Positions 23,629 to 34,276 of a stretch of 64,000 nucleotides of DNA are shown one piece after another; position 1 is the stretch's first letter, and the number at the start of each line of letters is the position of its first letter. The DNA lies in NCBI RefSeq assembly GCF_000181875.2, contig NZ_ABJZ02000005.1, positions 434,001 to 498,000 on the forward strand. The letters run 5' to 3'. The notes beneath the pieces were generated by a model. The model was given only the letters and a program-made list of their open reading frames with translations. It was not told the origin of the DNA and did no database searches. A program made the translations under genes and the position numbers. This DNA comes from [Borrelia] finlandensis (GTDB lineage Bacteria; Spirochaetota; Spirochaetia; Borreliales; Borreliaceae).

Positions 23629-24696
23629 ATGAAGATTTTTTTAACCGGAATTGCAGGGTTTATTGGATTTCATGTAGCTAAAAAGCTTGTAGAAAAAGGT
23701 CATGAAGTTTTGGGAATAGACGTATTAAATAATTATTATGAACTCAAATTTAAGCATGAAAGATTAGAAGCTTTAGGGCTTTGTTCTAAGGATGTTAAAA
23801 CGCATAAGATTATTAAGAGTGAAAAATATAATAATTTATCTTTTGCTTATCTTGATATCCTAAATAAGGATAAACTGCTAGAACTTTTTAAAGATCATAA
23901 GTTTACACATGTTTGCCATTTGGCTGCTCAAGCGGGCATTAGAGATAGTCTTGAAAATCCTGATAGCTATGTTTCAATAAATATTGTTGGGTTTTTTAAT
24001 GTTTTAGATGTATGTAGAGTTTATAAAGAAAACATCGAGCATTTTGTTTATGCTTCAACTTCATCGGTTTATGGCATAAATGAAAATATGCCGTCTAGTG
24101 AAGATTCTATTACGGATCACCCTTTAAATTTATATGCAGCTAGCAAAAAATCTAATGAGATGATGGCGCATGCTTATAGTGCATCTTTTAATATTCCCAC
24201 AACAGGGCTTAGATTTTTCACAGTTTATGGGACTTATGGAAGACCCGATATGGCTTTATATTTATTTTCAGATGGAATTAAAAATGGCAAGGCTATTAAT
24301 ATTTTTAATAATGGGAATATGGCTAGAGATTTTACATATGTGAGTGACATTGCAGACGGTGTTTACAAGGTTTTGAAAAATCCGGCTAAGAGTGATTGTA
24401 ATTTTGACGTTAAAAATCCAAATTCGTCAACTTCTTCTTTTCCTTACAGAATATATAATATAGGAACCGGACACGCAACTAAGCTGCTAGATTTTATTAG
24501 TGAGCTTGAAGCAAATTTTGATAAAAAGGCCTTAAAAAATTATATGCCTATGCAAAAAGCAGATGTTGTGGAAAGTTGTTGTGATATTTTAAAGCTTAAA
24601 AATGATGTTGGGTATGAGGCTAAAGTTTCTATTCAAGAAGGAATAAAAGAATTTTCACAGTGGTATAAAATGTTAGAGTCTACCAAGAAGGCTTGA
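23629..24696 (+). CDS. NAD-dependent nucleotide-sugar epimerase
   Basis: A 355-residue extended short-chain dehydrogenase, most like UDP-glucuronate 4-epimerases. The Rossmann loop is GIAGFIGFHVAKKL at residues 7-20, followed by the acidic GIDVLNNYY; HLAAQAGIRDS near 102 and the catalytic YAASKKSNE near 167 are present, as is GLRFFTVYGTYGRPDMA. It should interconvert nucleotide sugars for surface glycans or glycolipids; the exact sugar is not set by the sequence. Ribosome site GAGGA. Confidence 0.88.
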   Translation: MKIFLTGIAGFIGFHVAKKLVEKGHEVLGIDVLNNYYELKFKHERLEALGLCSKDVKTHKIIKSEKYNNLSFAYLDILNKDKLLELFKDHKFTHVCHLAAQAGIRDSLENPDSYVSINIVGFFNVLDVCRVYKENIEHFVYASTSSVYGINENMPSSEDSITDHPLNLYAASKKSNEMMAHAYSASFNIPTTGLRFFTVYGTYGRPDMALYLFSDGIKNGKAINIFNNGNMARDFTYVSDIADGVYKVLKNPAKSDCNFDVKNPNSSTSSFPYRIYNIGTGHATKLLDFISELEANFDKKALKNYMPMQKADVVESCCDILKLKNDVGYEAKVSIQEGIKEFSQWYKMLESTKKA

Positions 24697-24851
24697 TTTT
24701 AAACTTTTTTATGCAAAATAATAAATTTTATGTTTGGGTTTGATTTAATAATTATTTATTTTTTGATTTAAATTCAATTCAACTTCTTAGGTGTATAATT
24801 TATTATAGGCATTTGATAAAAGAAAAAATAAAATGGAAAGGAGTGATATAA

Positions 24852-25931
24852 ATGGGTGTTTTAGATAAGATTAAACCAGGTGTAGTTTATGGGAAGGAAC
24901 TGCATTTTTTATATGAAATATGTAAAAAGGAAGGATTTGCTATTCCTTCTATTAATTGTATAGGAACAAATTCTATTAATGCAGTTTTGGAGGCAGCAAA
25001 AGAAATTAATTCTCCTATTATGATACAATTTTCTAATAGTGGCTCTGCTTTTATTTCTGGAAAAGGATTAAAGATGGAAAAACCACAAGGAGTTTCAATA
25101 GTTGGAGCTATTTCTGGTGCTATGCATGTTCATTTAATGGCAGAGCATTATGGTGTTCCTGTTGTTCTTCATACTGATCACTGTGCTAAAAATTTGCTCC
25201 CTTGGGTTGAAGGCCTTTTAGAATATGGAGAGAAATACTATAGTCAGCACAAAAAACCATTATTTTCTTCACATATGTTAGATTTATCAGAAGAACCTAT
25301 TAAAGAAAATATTGAAATTTCTAAAAAATTCTTAGAAAGAATGGCAAAAATTGAAATGTTTTTGGAAATAGAGCTTGGAATTACGGGTGGGGAAGAGGAT
25401 GGAGTTGACAATTCAGATAGAGCTTTGCATGAACTATTTTCTACTCCTGAGGATATTTATTATGGATATTCAGAACTTTTAAAAGTTAGCCCAAATTTTC
25501 AGATTGCAGCAGCTTTTGGAAATGTTCATGGAGTATATAAACCGGGGAATGTTAAGCTTACTCCAAAAGTTTTAAAAGATGGTCAAGATTATGTCATATC
25601 AAAAACAGGAGTAAATATTGCTAAGCCAGTTTCTTATGTTTTTCATGGGGGGTCTGGATCTACAATTGATGAGATTAATGAGGCACTTTCTTATGGCGTT
25701 GTAAAGATGAATATTGATACAGACACACAGTGGGCTGCCTGGGAGGGTGTTTTAAATTATTACAAAAAAAATGAAAGTCGTTTACAAGGTCAATTAGGAG
25801 ATGGCAAGGATATTGATATTCCAAATAAGAAATTTTATGATCCAAGAGTTTGGTTAAGAGAAGCTGAGGTTTCTATGAAAGACCGTGTGAAGATTGCATG
25901 CAAAAACCTTAATAATATTAATAGGAATTAA
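24852..25931 (+). CDS. fba: Fructose-bisphosphate aldolase, class II
   Basis: A 359-residue class IIA zinc aldolase that splits fructose 1,6-bisphosphate in glycolysis, the main energy route of this organism. Zinc ligands are in VVLHTDHCAKN, EIELGITGGEEDGVDNS, NVHGVYKPG and VFHGGSGST; KMNIDTDTQWA follows. GGAG lies eight bases before the ATG. A TATAAT at 24794-24799 is a likely -10 box. A GC-containing terminator follows at 25958. Confidence 0.97.
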   Translation: MGVLDKIKPGVVYGKELHFLYEICKKEGFAIPSINCIGTNSINAVLEAAKEINSPIMIQFSNSGSAFISGKGLKMEKPQGVSIVGAISGAMHVHLMAEHYGVPVVLHTDHCAKNLLPWVEGLLEYGEKYYSQHKKPLFSSHMLDLSEEPIKENIEISKKFLERMAKIEMFLEIELGITGGEEDGVDNSDRALHELFSTPEDIYYGYSELLKVSPNFQIAAAFGNVHGVYKPGNVKLTPKVLKDGQDYVISKTGVNIAKPVSYVFHGGSGSTIDEINEALSYGVVKMNIDTDTQWAAWEGVLNYYKKNESRLQGQLGDGKDIDIPNKKFYDPRVWLREAEVSMKDRVKIACKNLNNINRN

Positions 25932-25955
25932 ATAAAAATTCACTAATTTTTATTT

Positions 25956-25984
25956 GCAAGCTGCTTTTTGAGCGGCTTTTTTAT
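25956..25984 (+). terminator. Intrinsic terminator after fba
   Basis: Stem AAGCTGC / GCGGCTT (one G-T pair) with a 7-base T-rich loop, followed by TTTTTT, 25 bases after the fba stop. It is one of the few hairpins in the window with several GC pairs and a proper U-run. Confidence 0.85.
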
Positions 25985-26385
25985 TATTCTAATTATATTT
26001 TAGATATTTATAAAATTATTGATTGTTTGATATATATTTTTTACTATTTATTGGGTATCTTTTTTTGTTATTTTTGTTTATTTTTTCAAAACCCGAATAA
26101 TAGATTAATTTATTTTTAAAATTATTATTAAATTCTGTGTTTATGAGGCTGTTTTGATTGAAGAAGTAATTAATTAATAAGATTTTTTTTAAAATTTTAA
26201 AAAAGCATTTTGTTTTAGATTGATTTTATGCGTTTTTATAGTGTTTTTTGTTTTTGAAAAATTAAACCTTGAGATTTGAGACTTAATTTCTTGAAAGAAT
26301 AGGATTATCTTGAAAAATTCCAAGGAATGTGGATTAGCTGATTTTTATAATTTTAAAGGTACATAGTTAGAGAGTGCATTATGGA
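25985..26385. other. AT-rich gap between convergent fba and aspS
   Basis: About 400 bases after the fba terminator and before the aspS stop. Read on both strands, I see no coding sequence, tRNA, or strong hairpin; it is T-rich on the plus strand with scattered runs. Confidence 0.5.
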
Positions 26386-28149
<1,764 letters not shown>

Positions 28150-30255
28150 TCAGCTCACTATTATATTATAAATTTCTTTATCTGTTTTTGCATTTAAAAT
28201 TTCTTTTTTGTACAGATCAACTTTGCCCACAACAGATGCTAAAATTCTAGGATAGCTAACGTAATCTTTTGCTGGGCACAGTATTAATATAAAAACATGA
28301 CTTAAGTTCTTGTCAAGAGCATTAAAGTCAATTCCCTCATGGCTTATTCCTATTGCAATATGTATTTTTGATATTAAATTTGTTTTTAAATGGGGAATGG
28401 CAAAGCCTTCTTTTAGTGCAGTAGTAATCAACTTTTCTCTTTCCATTAAATCTTGGAATATTCTTTCTTTATCAATTTCAATGTTTATTACGCTTAGAAG
28501 TTCTCTTATTACATCAGCCTTATTGCTTGATTTTAATTCTAGAATAATGTTTTCCTTTTTTATTCTTTTATTTAGGTTGATATTACTAAGGATTTTATCG
28601 TAATTTATTGAGTAATCTAGTTTTTTTGCTCTTAAAGAAACTGTTTCAACTTCTTTGGTTATTTTTTCTAGGTTTAAGATTGTTTCTCTAAAAAGATCTT
28701 GTATTATAATTAAATGATTATTTGGGCATTCAAATGTGATTTTGCTACCTTCTCGTTTTATTGAGAAGGATATATTGTTTTTTCTTGCATTAATATATTG
28801 TGAAGAATCATTTTTAATTTGTTGTGTAAAAAATCCTTCTTTTCTTAACTCATTTTTAAAGTCCCATATAAGAATTTTGGCTAAATTATCATATTCAAAT
28901 GATACGCATATGTGTGTATTTTTATCTATTGGGAGTTCTTTTTTAAGTCCGCTTTTATTTATTTTAAATAAAAAGTTTATTATGGGTGTTGCAATGATTG
29001 TTGGCAAAAACACCATTATTATTATGATTCCAAATATTTTTTGGCTAATAAATCCTGAAGATAATGCTACATTTGCCATAATAAGTGAAACTTCTCCTCT
29101 TGGAACCATTCCGGTTGCAATTTTTAAGGCTCCAAGTTTATTAAATCCTAAAAAGAGTGCTGGGATAAAGCAAAATATACTTTTAGTAATTATTGCCATT
29201 GCGCTAATTGCTAATCCTAAAATAAGAACTTCCTTTGAGAGTATTTCATTAATATCTGACATAAGTCCGATTGATGTAAAAAAGATCGGGATAAAAAATC
29301 TTTCAAAGATTGTTAGTTTGTCTTGAATTACGTATACAATGTCTGTTTTTGACATGGCAAGTCCAAATACATAAGCCCCAACAACAAAAGACATTCCTAA
29401 ATTTTGGAAAATGCTTGCAATAGTAAGGGCTAGAGAGAGCGTTATTACGGTTGCTAAGGTGACACTGTTTAATTTTTTTAACAGTCTTGAGAGTGTTTCT
29501 GATATATATATTAAAGAGAAAGTTAAGCATAGCCAAATTACTATGTTTTGAACTATGGCTTTTATTGAGCTTGCTATATCAAGATCTGATATAGATCTTG
29601 ATATAGTTATTACACTTGTAAGCATAAGCATTGAAAGCACATCATCAATAATTGAAGTTGAGATTATTGTCACTCCTTCTGAGGTGCTCATTTTTTTCTT
29701 TGCCGAGAGTATGCTTGCTGCTATTCCCGCTGATGTTGGGGTTCCAATTATTCCAATAAAAAGTGAGGTTGGGCTTATTAGGGGAACGTTAAAAATTATG
29801 CTTGCCATTAGTACAAAACTTGTGAAGGTTCCAACAACCTCTGTTATTCCAATAATTCCTCCGCGTGGCAAAAATTTGATAAACAATTTTAGGTCAGTTT
29901 CAAGTCCTGCTGTGAAAAGCAATATTATTGAAGCTATGGTAGAGATTGCAAATATTTTTTCATTTATTAAATAATTTTCTCCAATTTGAGTTATTCCCAA
30001 TGGGAATAATAAAGGTATTTTAATTTTCCCAAAGGCATTCGGACTTAGAATTATTCCTGCTGTTATTTGCCCTATTACTTTTGGAATTCCTATTTTAGCT
30101 ACTAGATTTCCTATTGAAATAGATGAGATTACAATGATTGCCAGACTCATGACAAAAGCAGACATTTTTACCTCAATGTCGTATCTTGTTGAGTATGAAA
30201 ATAGAAGATTAGGTAAGTGCAGCAGTATTGTTGTGTAAAAAATTTTTTTGTTCAT
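28150..30255 (-). CDS. CPA2 cation/proton antiporter fused to an EIIA(Ntr)-like domain
   Basis: A 701-residue protein. Residues about 25-420 form a CPA2/KefB-type Na+ or K+/H+ antiporter of about 12 membrane helices (NLVAKIGIPKVIGQITAGIILSP at the start, FTAGLETDL, GRGGI). The last 150 residues (about 555-701) match the PTS EIIA type 2 / EIIA(Ntr) domain: ITTALKEGFAIPHLKT carries the expected phospho-His622. The fusion suggests ion exchange gated by PTS phosphorylation. The gene right upstream encodes HPr, a possible phosphate donor. Older annotation calls the gene napA, Na+/H+ antiporter; the ion is not proved. Confidence 0.88.
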   Translation of the reverse strand: MNKKIFYTTILLHLPNLLFSYSTRYDIEVKMSAFVMSLAIIVISSISIGNLVAKIGIPKVIGQITAGIILSPNAFGKIKIPLLFPLGITQIGENYLINEKIFAISTIASIILLFTAGLETDLKLFIKFLPRGGIIGITEVVGTFTSFVLMASIIFNVPLISPTSLFIGIIGTPTSAGIAASILSAKKKMSTSEGVTIISTSIIDDVLSMLMLTSVITISRSISDLDIASSIKAIVQNIVIWLCLTFSLIYISETLSRLLKKLNSVTLATVITLSLALTIASIFQNLGMSFVVGAYVFGLAMSKTDIVYVIQDKLTIFERFFIPIFFTSIGLMSDINEILSKEVLILGLAISAMAIITKSIFCFIPALFLGFNKLGALKIATGMVPRGEVSLIMANVALSSGFISQKIFGIIIIMVFLPTIIATPIINFLFKINKSGLKKELPIDKNTHICVSFEYDNLAKILIWDFKNELRKEGFFTQQIKNDSSQYINARKNNISFSIKREGSKITFECPNNHLIIIQDLFRETILNLEKITKEVETVSLRAKKLDYSINYDKILSNINLNKRIKKENIILELKSSNKADVIRELLSVINIEIDKERIFQDLMEREKLITTALKEGFAIPHLKTNLISKIHIAIGISHEGIDFNALDKNLSHVFILILCPAKDYVSYPRILASVVGKVDLYKKEILNAKTDKEIYNIIVS

Positions 30256-30257
30256 TT

Positions 30258-30533
30258 TTAAAGCTCTTTTGAAAAATTATATTTTAGCAAGTTTAATAAA
30301 TTTTTAATTGCTAGTTTTTCTTTTTTTCCTACGACTGTTATTTTTATTTTTTCTTTGTATATTATTCCCAATATGATAATTTCTATTATGGACTTTGCGT
30401 CAGCTTTTCTACCATCTTTTGTTGTTATTTTTATGTCGCAGGAAGAATGTTTATTTGCGAATTCAGCAATGATGTTTGCCGACCTTGAATGTATTCCATC
30501 TTTATTTATTATCTCAATTTCTACTTCTTGCAT
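30258..30533 (-). CDS. ptsH: HPr-like phosphocarrier protein
   Basis: A 91-residue HPr/NPr-family protein. The active-site segment reads GIHSRSA with His15 and Arg17 kept, but Ser18 replaces the usual Pro (GLHARPA). The regulatory-serine region is DAKSIIEIIILGI, with Ser48 where HPr Ser46 sits. It lies between the ribosome hibernation factor and the EIIA-antiporter fusion. This context fits the nitrogen-type PTS (NPr) more than sugar uptake. Gap to the antiporter gene is only two bases. Confidence 0.88.
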   Translation of the reverse strand: MQEVEIEIINKDGIHSRSANIIAEFANKHSSCDIKITTKDGRKADAKSIIEIIILGIIYKEKIKITVVGKKEKLAIKNLLNLLKYNFSKEL

Positions 30534-30545
30534 TTTTTGCTTATC

Positions 30546-30839
30546 TTATTTGTTGTTTTTTTTCTCTTTCTCTTTGGTTGCTGTTTTGTAAAGTCTTGCT
30601 ATTGCGCTATCAATAAGATTAAGAAGTATTTTCCCATCTTCTCTTATATGTATTATTTTCCCCCAATTAAAGTGAATATGTGCGTCTAATTCAAAAAGCT
30701 CATGTTCTTTTTTAATTGTAATTTTTAAATTATCAATATGTTTTTTGATATGAGTATCAAATTTTTCTAGCTTTTTGAGAATAAAATTTTTTTCATTCTC
30801 ATTTAAGCTGTAATTAACCGTTTGAATTTTAGGTTCCAT
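30546..30839 (-). CDS. hpf: Ribosome hibernation promoting factor (short HPF)
   Basis: A 97-residue S30AE/HPF protein; the single domain gives a short-type HPF, which binds the 30S decoding centre and promotes inactive ribosome dimers in stationary phase. Recognisable parts: VNYSLNENEKNFILKKLEKFDTHI at the start and DAHIHFNWGKIIHIREDGKILLNLIDSAIARLYK. The start overlaps the end of rpoN by 11 bases. The rpoN-hpf neighbour pair is the same as in proteobacteria. Confidence 0.88.
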   Translation of the reverse strand: MEPKIQTVNYSLNENEKNFILKKLEKFDTHIKKHIDNLKITIKKEHELFELDAHIHFNWGKIIHIREDGKILLNLIDSAIARLYKTATKEKEKKNNK

Positions 30840-32088
30840 AATATGTTCTCCCTTTTTCAGATTTCAATTCATTTCTGTACTTGTTTACTGTTCTTCTAGA
30901 AATAGAGATTCCTTTGGATTTCAGTATAACAGAAATCGCTTTGTCTGACATCTTTTTATTTGCTTCTAACAACTTTTTTACTGTTATTTTGATGCTTAAT
31001 TTTGAAAATTCATTTGTTTTTGCTCCACCAACAGAGCTAAAAAGCTCTTTGATTAATATTGTACCCCATTTGCATTTTAAGTATTTATTTTTTATTGCTC
31101 TTGATATTGTTGATTTTGATACACTAATTTTTTCTGATAAAATGCTCAAGTTCATTGGCCTTAAGCTTTTAAATCCTCTTCTTAGAAATTCTTTTTGCAA
31201 TGTATATATAGCTATCCCTATTTTTGCAAGTATTTCGTCTCTGTATCGTAGGGATTCGATTAACCACTTTGCTTTTTTTTGTTTTTGGGGATTTTCACTT
31301 GTCCTTTTAAGTTCTTTTTTAAAGATATTAACTTCTTTGATTTTAATTTTAAATTTATTATTGTGATTTATTATTAATATATCTGGATCAACATAAAAAT
31401 TAGTGTCGTCTGGGTCTTTAAATTCAAGTGTTGGGTTGGGGTTAAGTTTTTGTCTGATAATTTCTAAAGCTTTGTTAAATTCTTTGCTTCTTATTTTAAG
31501 CTCTTCTTTTAACTTTTCTTGAGTTTTTTCAAGAAGCTCTGCTTTTTCAAGAATTTTAATAATATTAGTTTCTAATTTATGATGCTTTGCTTGCAAAATT
31601 AACGATTCTATTATGTTGGGGACACAAATTCCAATTGGATCAAATTTTTGAATAAGTTCAATTATTTTTTTTACTTTTTCTTTTTCTTCCTTTTTAAAAA
31701 GATCGTAAGGGTTTATTATATGAAAACCTTTGCTGTTTAGATTGTTTATTAGTATTTCGCCTATTTTAATTTCATCTTCATTTATTCTTTGAATTCTTAG
31801 TTGCAGTAAAAGGTGTTCTTTTAAAGAAGTATTTGTTTGTGTTTTTTCAAGAGCTATGTCGTGTTGATTTTTTATCATATCATCTTCTTTATAAAAAACT
31901 TTTTTAAACCTATATGTTTTCAATGTTTCAAAAAATATTTTATTTGAGTCTATTTTTAGGCATTCATTATTTTCGATTTCTTCTAGTATAAGCTTTGTTA
32001 ATTCTTTTTGATTAAGGCCTAATATTTTTATTGTTTGTATTTGAATTGAGTTTAAATTTTGAGATATTTTTAATTTTTGTTTAATCAT
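30829..32088 (-). CDS. rpoN: RNA polymerase sigma-54 factor
   Basis: A 419-residue sigma-54, which recognises -24/-12 promoters and needs an activator ATPase. In Lyme Borrelia it works with Rrp2 to switch on rpoS and host-phase lipoproteins. Region I is at the N-terminus (LNSIQIQTIKILGLNQKELTKLILEEIENNE); the core-binding region is central; the helix-turn-helix reads LSEKISVSKSTISRAIK, and the RpoN box is SRRTVNKYRNEL near the C-terminus. The protein is shorter than the E. coli form (477 residues), mainly through the acidic region II. Confidence 0.95.
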   Translation of the reverse strand: MIKQKLKISQNLNSIQIQTIKILGLNQKELTKLILEEIENNECLKIDSNKIFFETLKTYRFKKVFYKEDDMIKNQHDIALEKTQTNTSLKEHLLLQLRIQRINEDEIKIGEILINNLNSKGFHIINPYDLFKKEEKEKVKKIIELIQKFDPIGICVPNIIESLILQAKHHKLETNIIKILEKAELLEKTQEKLKEELKIRSKEFNKALEIIRQKLNPNPTLEFKDPDDTNFYVDPDILIINHNNKFKIKIKEVNIFKKELKRTSENPQKQKKAKWLIESLRYRDEILAKIGIAIYTLQKEFLRRGFKSLRPMNLSILSEKISVSKSTISRAIKNKYLKCKWGTILIKELFSSVGGAKTNEFSKLSIKITVKKLLEANKKMSDKAISVILKSKGISISRRTVNKYRNELKSEKGRTYYGT

Positions 32089-32090
32089 AT

Positions 32091-32624
32091 TTATATTAAT
32101 GTATAAAAAAATCCACTAAGCATAATTACTAATGCTGGACTTATTTTATTATAAAAAAATAAAATAAAAAAATTAATTCCTACAATAGCCAGAGTTCTCA
32201 AAAGTTCTGTTTTGTTGTTTTCTATTTTTAAATATGTATTTTCAAGTAGAATGATTATTGTAATTATCCACAGCGCAACAATAATAGGTTTTAGATTTTC
32301 TAGGCAATAATTTAAAAAACCGATTTTATGTAGTATTAGGAGGATTATAATCATTATTATTATTGGGGCTGTTATTAATGCTACTGTAGCAATTATTGCT
32401 CCTGCAATTCCTGCAGTTTTCATTCCAACGTATGTTGCTATGTTTGTTGCAATAGGCCCAGGGGTTATTCTTGATATTGTAATCATATTGACAAATTCTT
32501 CTTTTGTTATCCAATGTTTATTATTAATTATTTCGTTGTTTATTATTGCTGCAATTCCATTACCGCCTCCGAAATTTAATAATCCGATTTTTAAGAATGT
32601 AATGAATAAATTTATTAAAATCAA
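32091..32624 (-). CDS. Chromate-type transporter half (CHR domain 2)
   Basis: A 177-residue membrane protein of the CHR family, about six helices. It has the FGGGNGIAAIINNEI start and the signature SRITPGPIATNIATYVG. Full-length ChrA has two such domains; here two separate short genes give the halves, known as the bidomain-split CHR type. The real substrate in this parasite is unlikely to be chromate; sulfate or another oxyanion is possible. It ends two bases before rpoN starts. Confidence 0.85.
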   Translation of the reverse strand: MILINLFITFLKIGLLNFGGGNGIAAIINNEIINNKHWITKEEFVNMITISRITPGPIATNIATYVGMKTAGIAGAIIATVALITAPIIIMIIILLILHKIGFLNYCLENLKPIIVALWIITIIILLENTYLKIENNKTELLRTLAIVGINFFILFFYNKISPALVIMLSGFFYTLI

Positions 32625-32638
32625 CCGATACCCTTTTT

Positions 32639-33214
32639 CTATTTAGTTAATATTTTTTTTATTGTTATATATTTAAATGTGTATACTAAAAAGAAAATTA
32701 ACAATATGTATGATATTTTTATTTTTAATTTAAAAATTGCAAAAATTACAAAAAAACATATTGTCCATTTTATTATAGAATCATTTAACATTTTTTTGGA
32801 AAATTTTAAAACAACGGTTATCATTATGATAATTGAAGATATTTTTGCACCTTCGAGAAATTTTTTAACATGTATGCTATCTGGTACTAATTTTAGGTAA
32901 AGGAAAACCATTATTATTGCAATAATGGAAGGTAAAATTCCTGCAACAACGAGCAAAAGTGCGCATGGGAAACCTCCAAATTTTCTTCCTACTAGGAACA
33001 CAAAATTAATCGCTGTAACTCCAGGAATAACATTTGATGTTGCTAGTATTTTGTTAAAATCGTCCTCAGATATTATTTTTCTTTTTTTTACAAATATTTT
33101 TTTAAGCTCAGATATAATTATTAATCCTCCGCCAATTGTAAGTGTTGTTGTTTTAAAGACAAGTAAAAACAAGTCCAGAATTTCACATATTTTTTTTTGT
33201 TTCTTTTTATACAT
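32639..33214 (-). CDS. Chromate-type transporter half (CHR domain 1)
   Basis: A CHR-family membrane protein of about 191 residues if the ATG at 33214 is used, with TIGGGLIIISELKKIF and ATSNVIPGVTAINFVFLVG as the family motifs. An in-frame ATG at 33343 would add 43 residues that look unlike a CHR protein (polar, Gln-rich); neither start has a clear ribosome site. It is the first gene of the minus-strand operon that runs through rpoN to aspS and pairs with the second CHR half 14 bases downstream. Confidence 0.8.
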   Translation of the reverse strand: MYKKKQKKICEILDLFLLVFKTTTLTIGGGLIIISELKKIFVKKRKIISEDDFNKILATSNVIPGVTAINFVFLVGRKFGGFPCALLLVVAGILPSIIAIIMVFLYLKLVPDSIHVKKFLEGAKISSIIIMITVVLKFSKKMLNDSIIKWTICFFVIFAIFKLKIKISYILLIFFLVYTFKYITIKKILTK

Positions 33215-33433
33215 TTGTTTTGTCAAATTTAGTAAAAACCTTTGGATACTAATTTTATCACAAATATTGTTGTAATGTTCATTTTGTTGTTGAGTGGCAG
33301 TAATGAAAACATGCTTTATTGTGGCTTTAAAGCACTGAGCCATTGTTTTAATTGGGGTTTTTATTGGAAGGCTTGTTTGTTTTTTGTGCTATAATTCAAT
33401 TAATTTATGTGAAGCCTGGAAAGAAAGTTTAAT

Positions 33434-34276
33434 TTGTTTAAGGAGTTTTTTATATTTCAAGATTATTTTAATTATATTATTGAGGGCGTGGTAGGTTATG
33501 GTCTAAAAGTTTCGATTGCTATAGTGCTATGGTATTTTTTAAAGTTAATAGTTAATAAAATGGGAAAAATTTTATTTAAAACTTTAGAAAAGTCCAGATT
33601 AGAGGAGAAGTTAGAGGTTACAGTTTTTAACTTTTTAAAATCTTTTTTTAAAATATTAACAGACTTTGTTATTGTTTTAATAATATTGCCATATCTTGGG
33701 GTGCCCACAACATCTATTCTTGCTGTATTTGGATCATTAGGGCTTGCCGTTGGGCTTGCTGCTCAGAATATTTTATCTAATTTTGTTAGTGGATTTATTG
33801 TTTTGAATTCTAAGTTTTTTAAGTGTGGAGATCATATTCAATGCGGAGATGTTGAAGGTTTGGTTGCGGATGTCCAGATTTTTTTTACTACACTTGAAAC
33901 ATTTAACAAAGAAATTATTAAAATTCCAAACAGTAAGCTTACATCCAATTTTGTTGTTAATTTTTCGGCATGTCCTAGAAGAAGAGTTGTGTTTTCTTTT
34001 CAAGTTCCCTATGATACGAATATTGGTTTATTAAAGGATAAAATAGAGGATTTAATGATTTTTAATAATAAGAAATTTAATGTTGAGCTTTGCGCTCCTA
34101 CTCTTATTGTTAAAAAATACACTCCTTATTATATGGTTTTGCAAGTTCGATTTTTTGTTAATACAGAGGTTTTTTGGGATTTTCAATATTTTGTTGGGGA
34201 GTCTATTCAAAATGTTTTATTGGATATGAAAATTAAGGTTCCAATTTGTTTTGTGCCTTTTGATAAGCTGTATTAA
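33434..34276 (+). CDS. mscS: Small-conductance mechanosensitive channel (MscS)
   Basis: A 280-residue MscS-family channel that releases solutes at hypo-osmotic shock. Two N-terminal membrane helices are followed by the pore helix GSLGLAVGLAAQNILSNFVSGFIVL (about residues 98-122, Ala/Gly packing pattern), then the beta domain (FFKCGDHIQCGDVEGLVADVQIFFTTLET) and the cytoplasmic vestibule. The likely start is a TTG; a TATAAT at 33389-33394 is a likely -10 box. Its end overlaps the convergent glycosyltransferase gene by four bases. Confidence 0.92.
   Translation: MFKEFFIFQDYFNYIIEGVVGYGLKVSIAIVLWYFLKLIVNKMGKILFKTLEKSRLEEKLEVTVFNFLKSFFKILTDFVIVLIILPYLGVPTTSILAVFGSLGLAVGLAAQNILSNFVSGFIVLNSKFFKCGDHIQCGDVEGLVADVQIFFTTLETFNKEIIKIPNSKLTSNFVVNFSACPRRRVVFSFQVPYDTNIGLLKDKIEDLMIFNNKKFNVELCAPTLIVKKYTPYYMVLQVRFFVNTEVFWDFQYFVGESIQNVLLDMKIKVPICFVPFDKLY

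Noticed and set aside
26000..26385. Possible small RNA or riboswitch between fba and aspS
   Set aside because: No conserved motif or strong hairpin beyond the fba terminator could be found.
29303..29974. Several long frames antisense to the antiporter gene
   Set aside because: They mirror membrane-helix codons of the real gene on the other strand and lack starts with ribosome sites.
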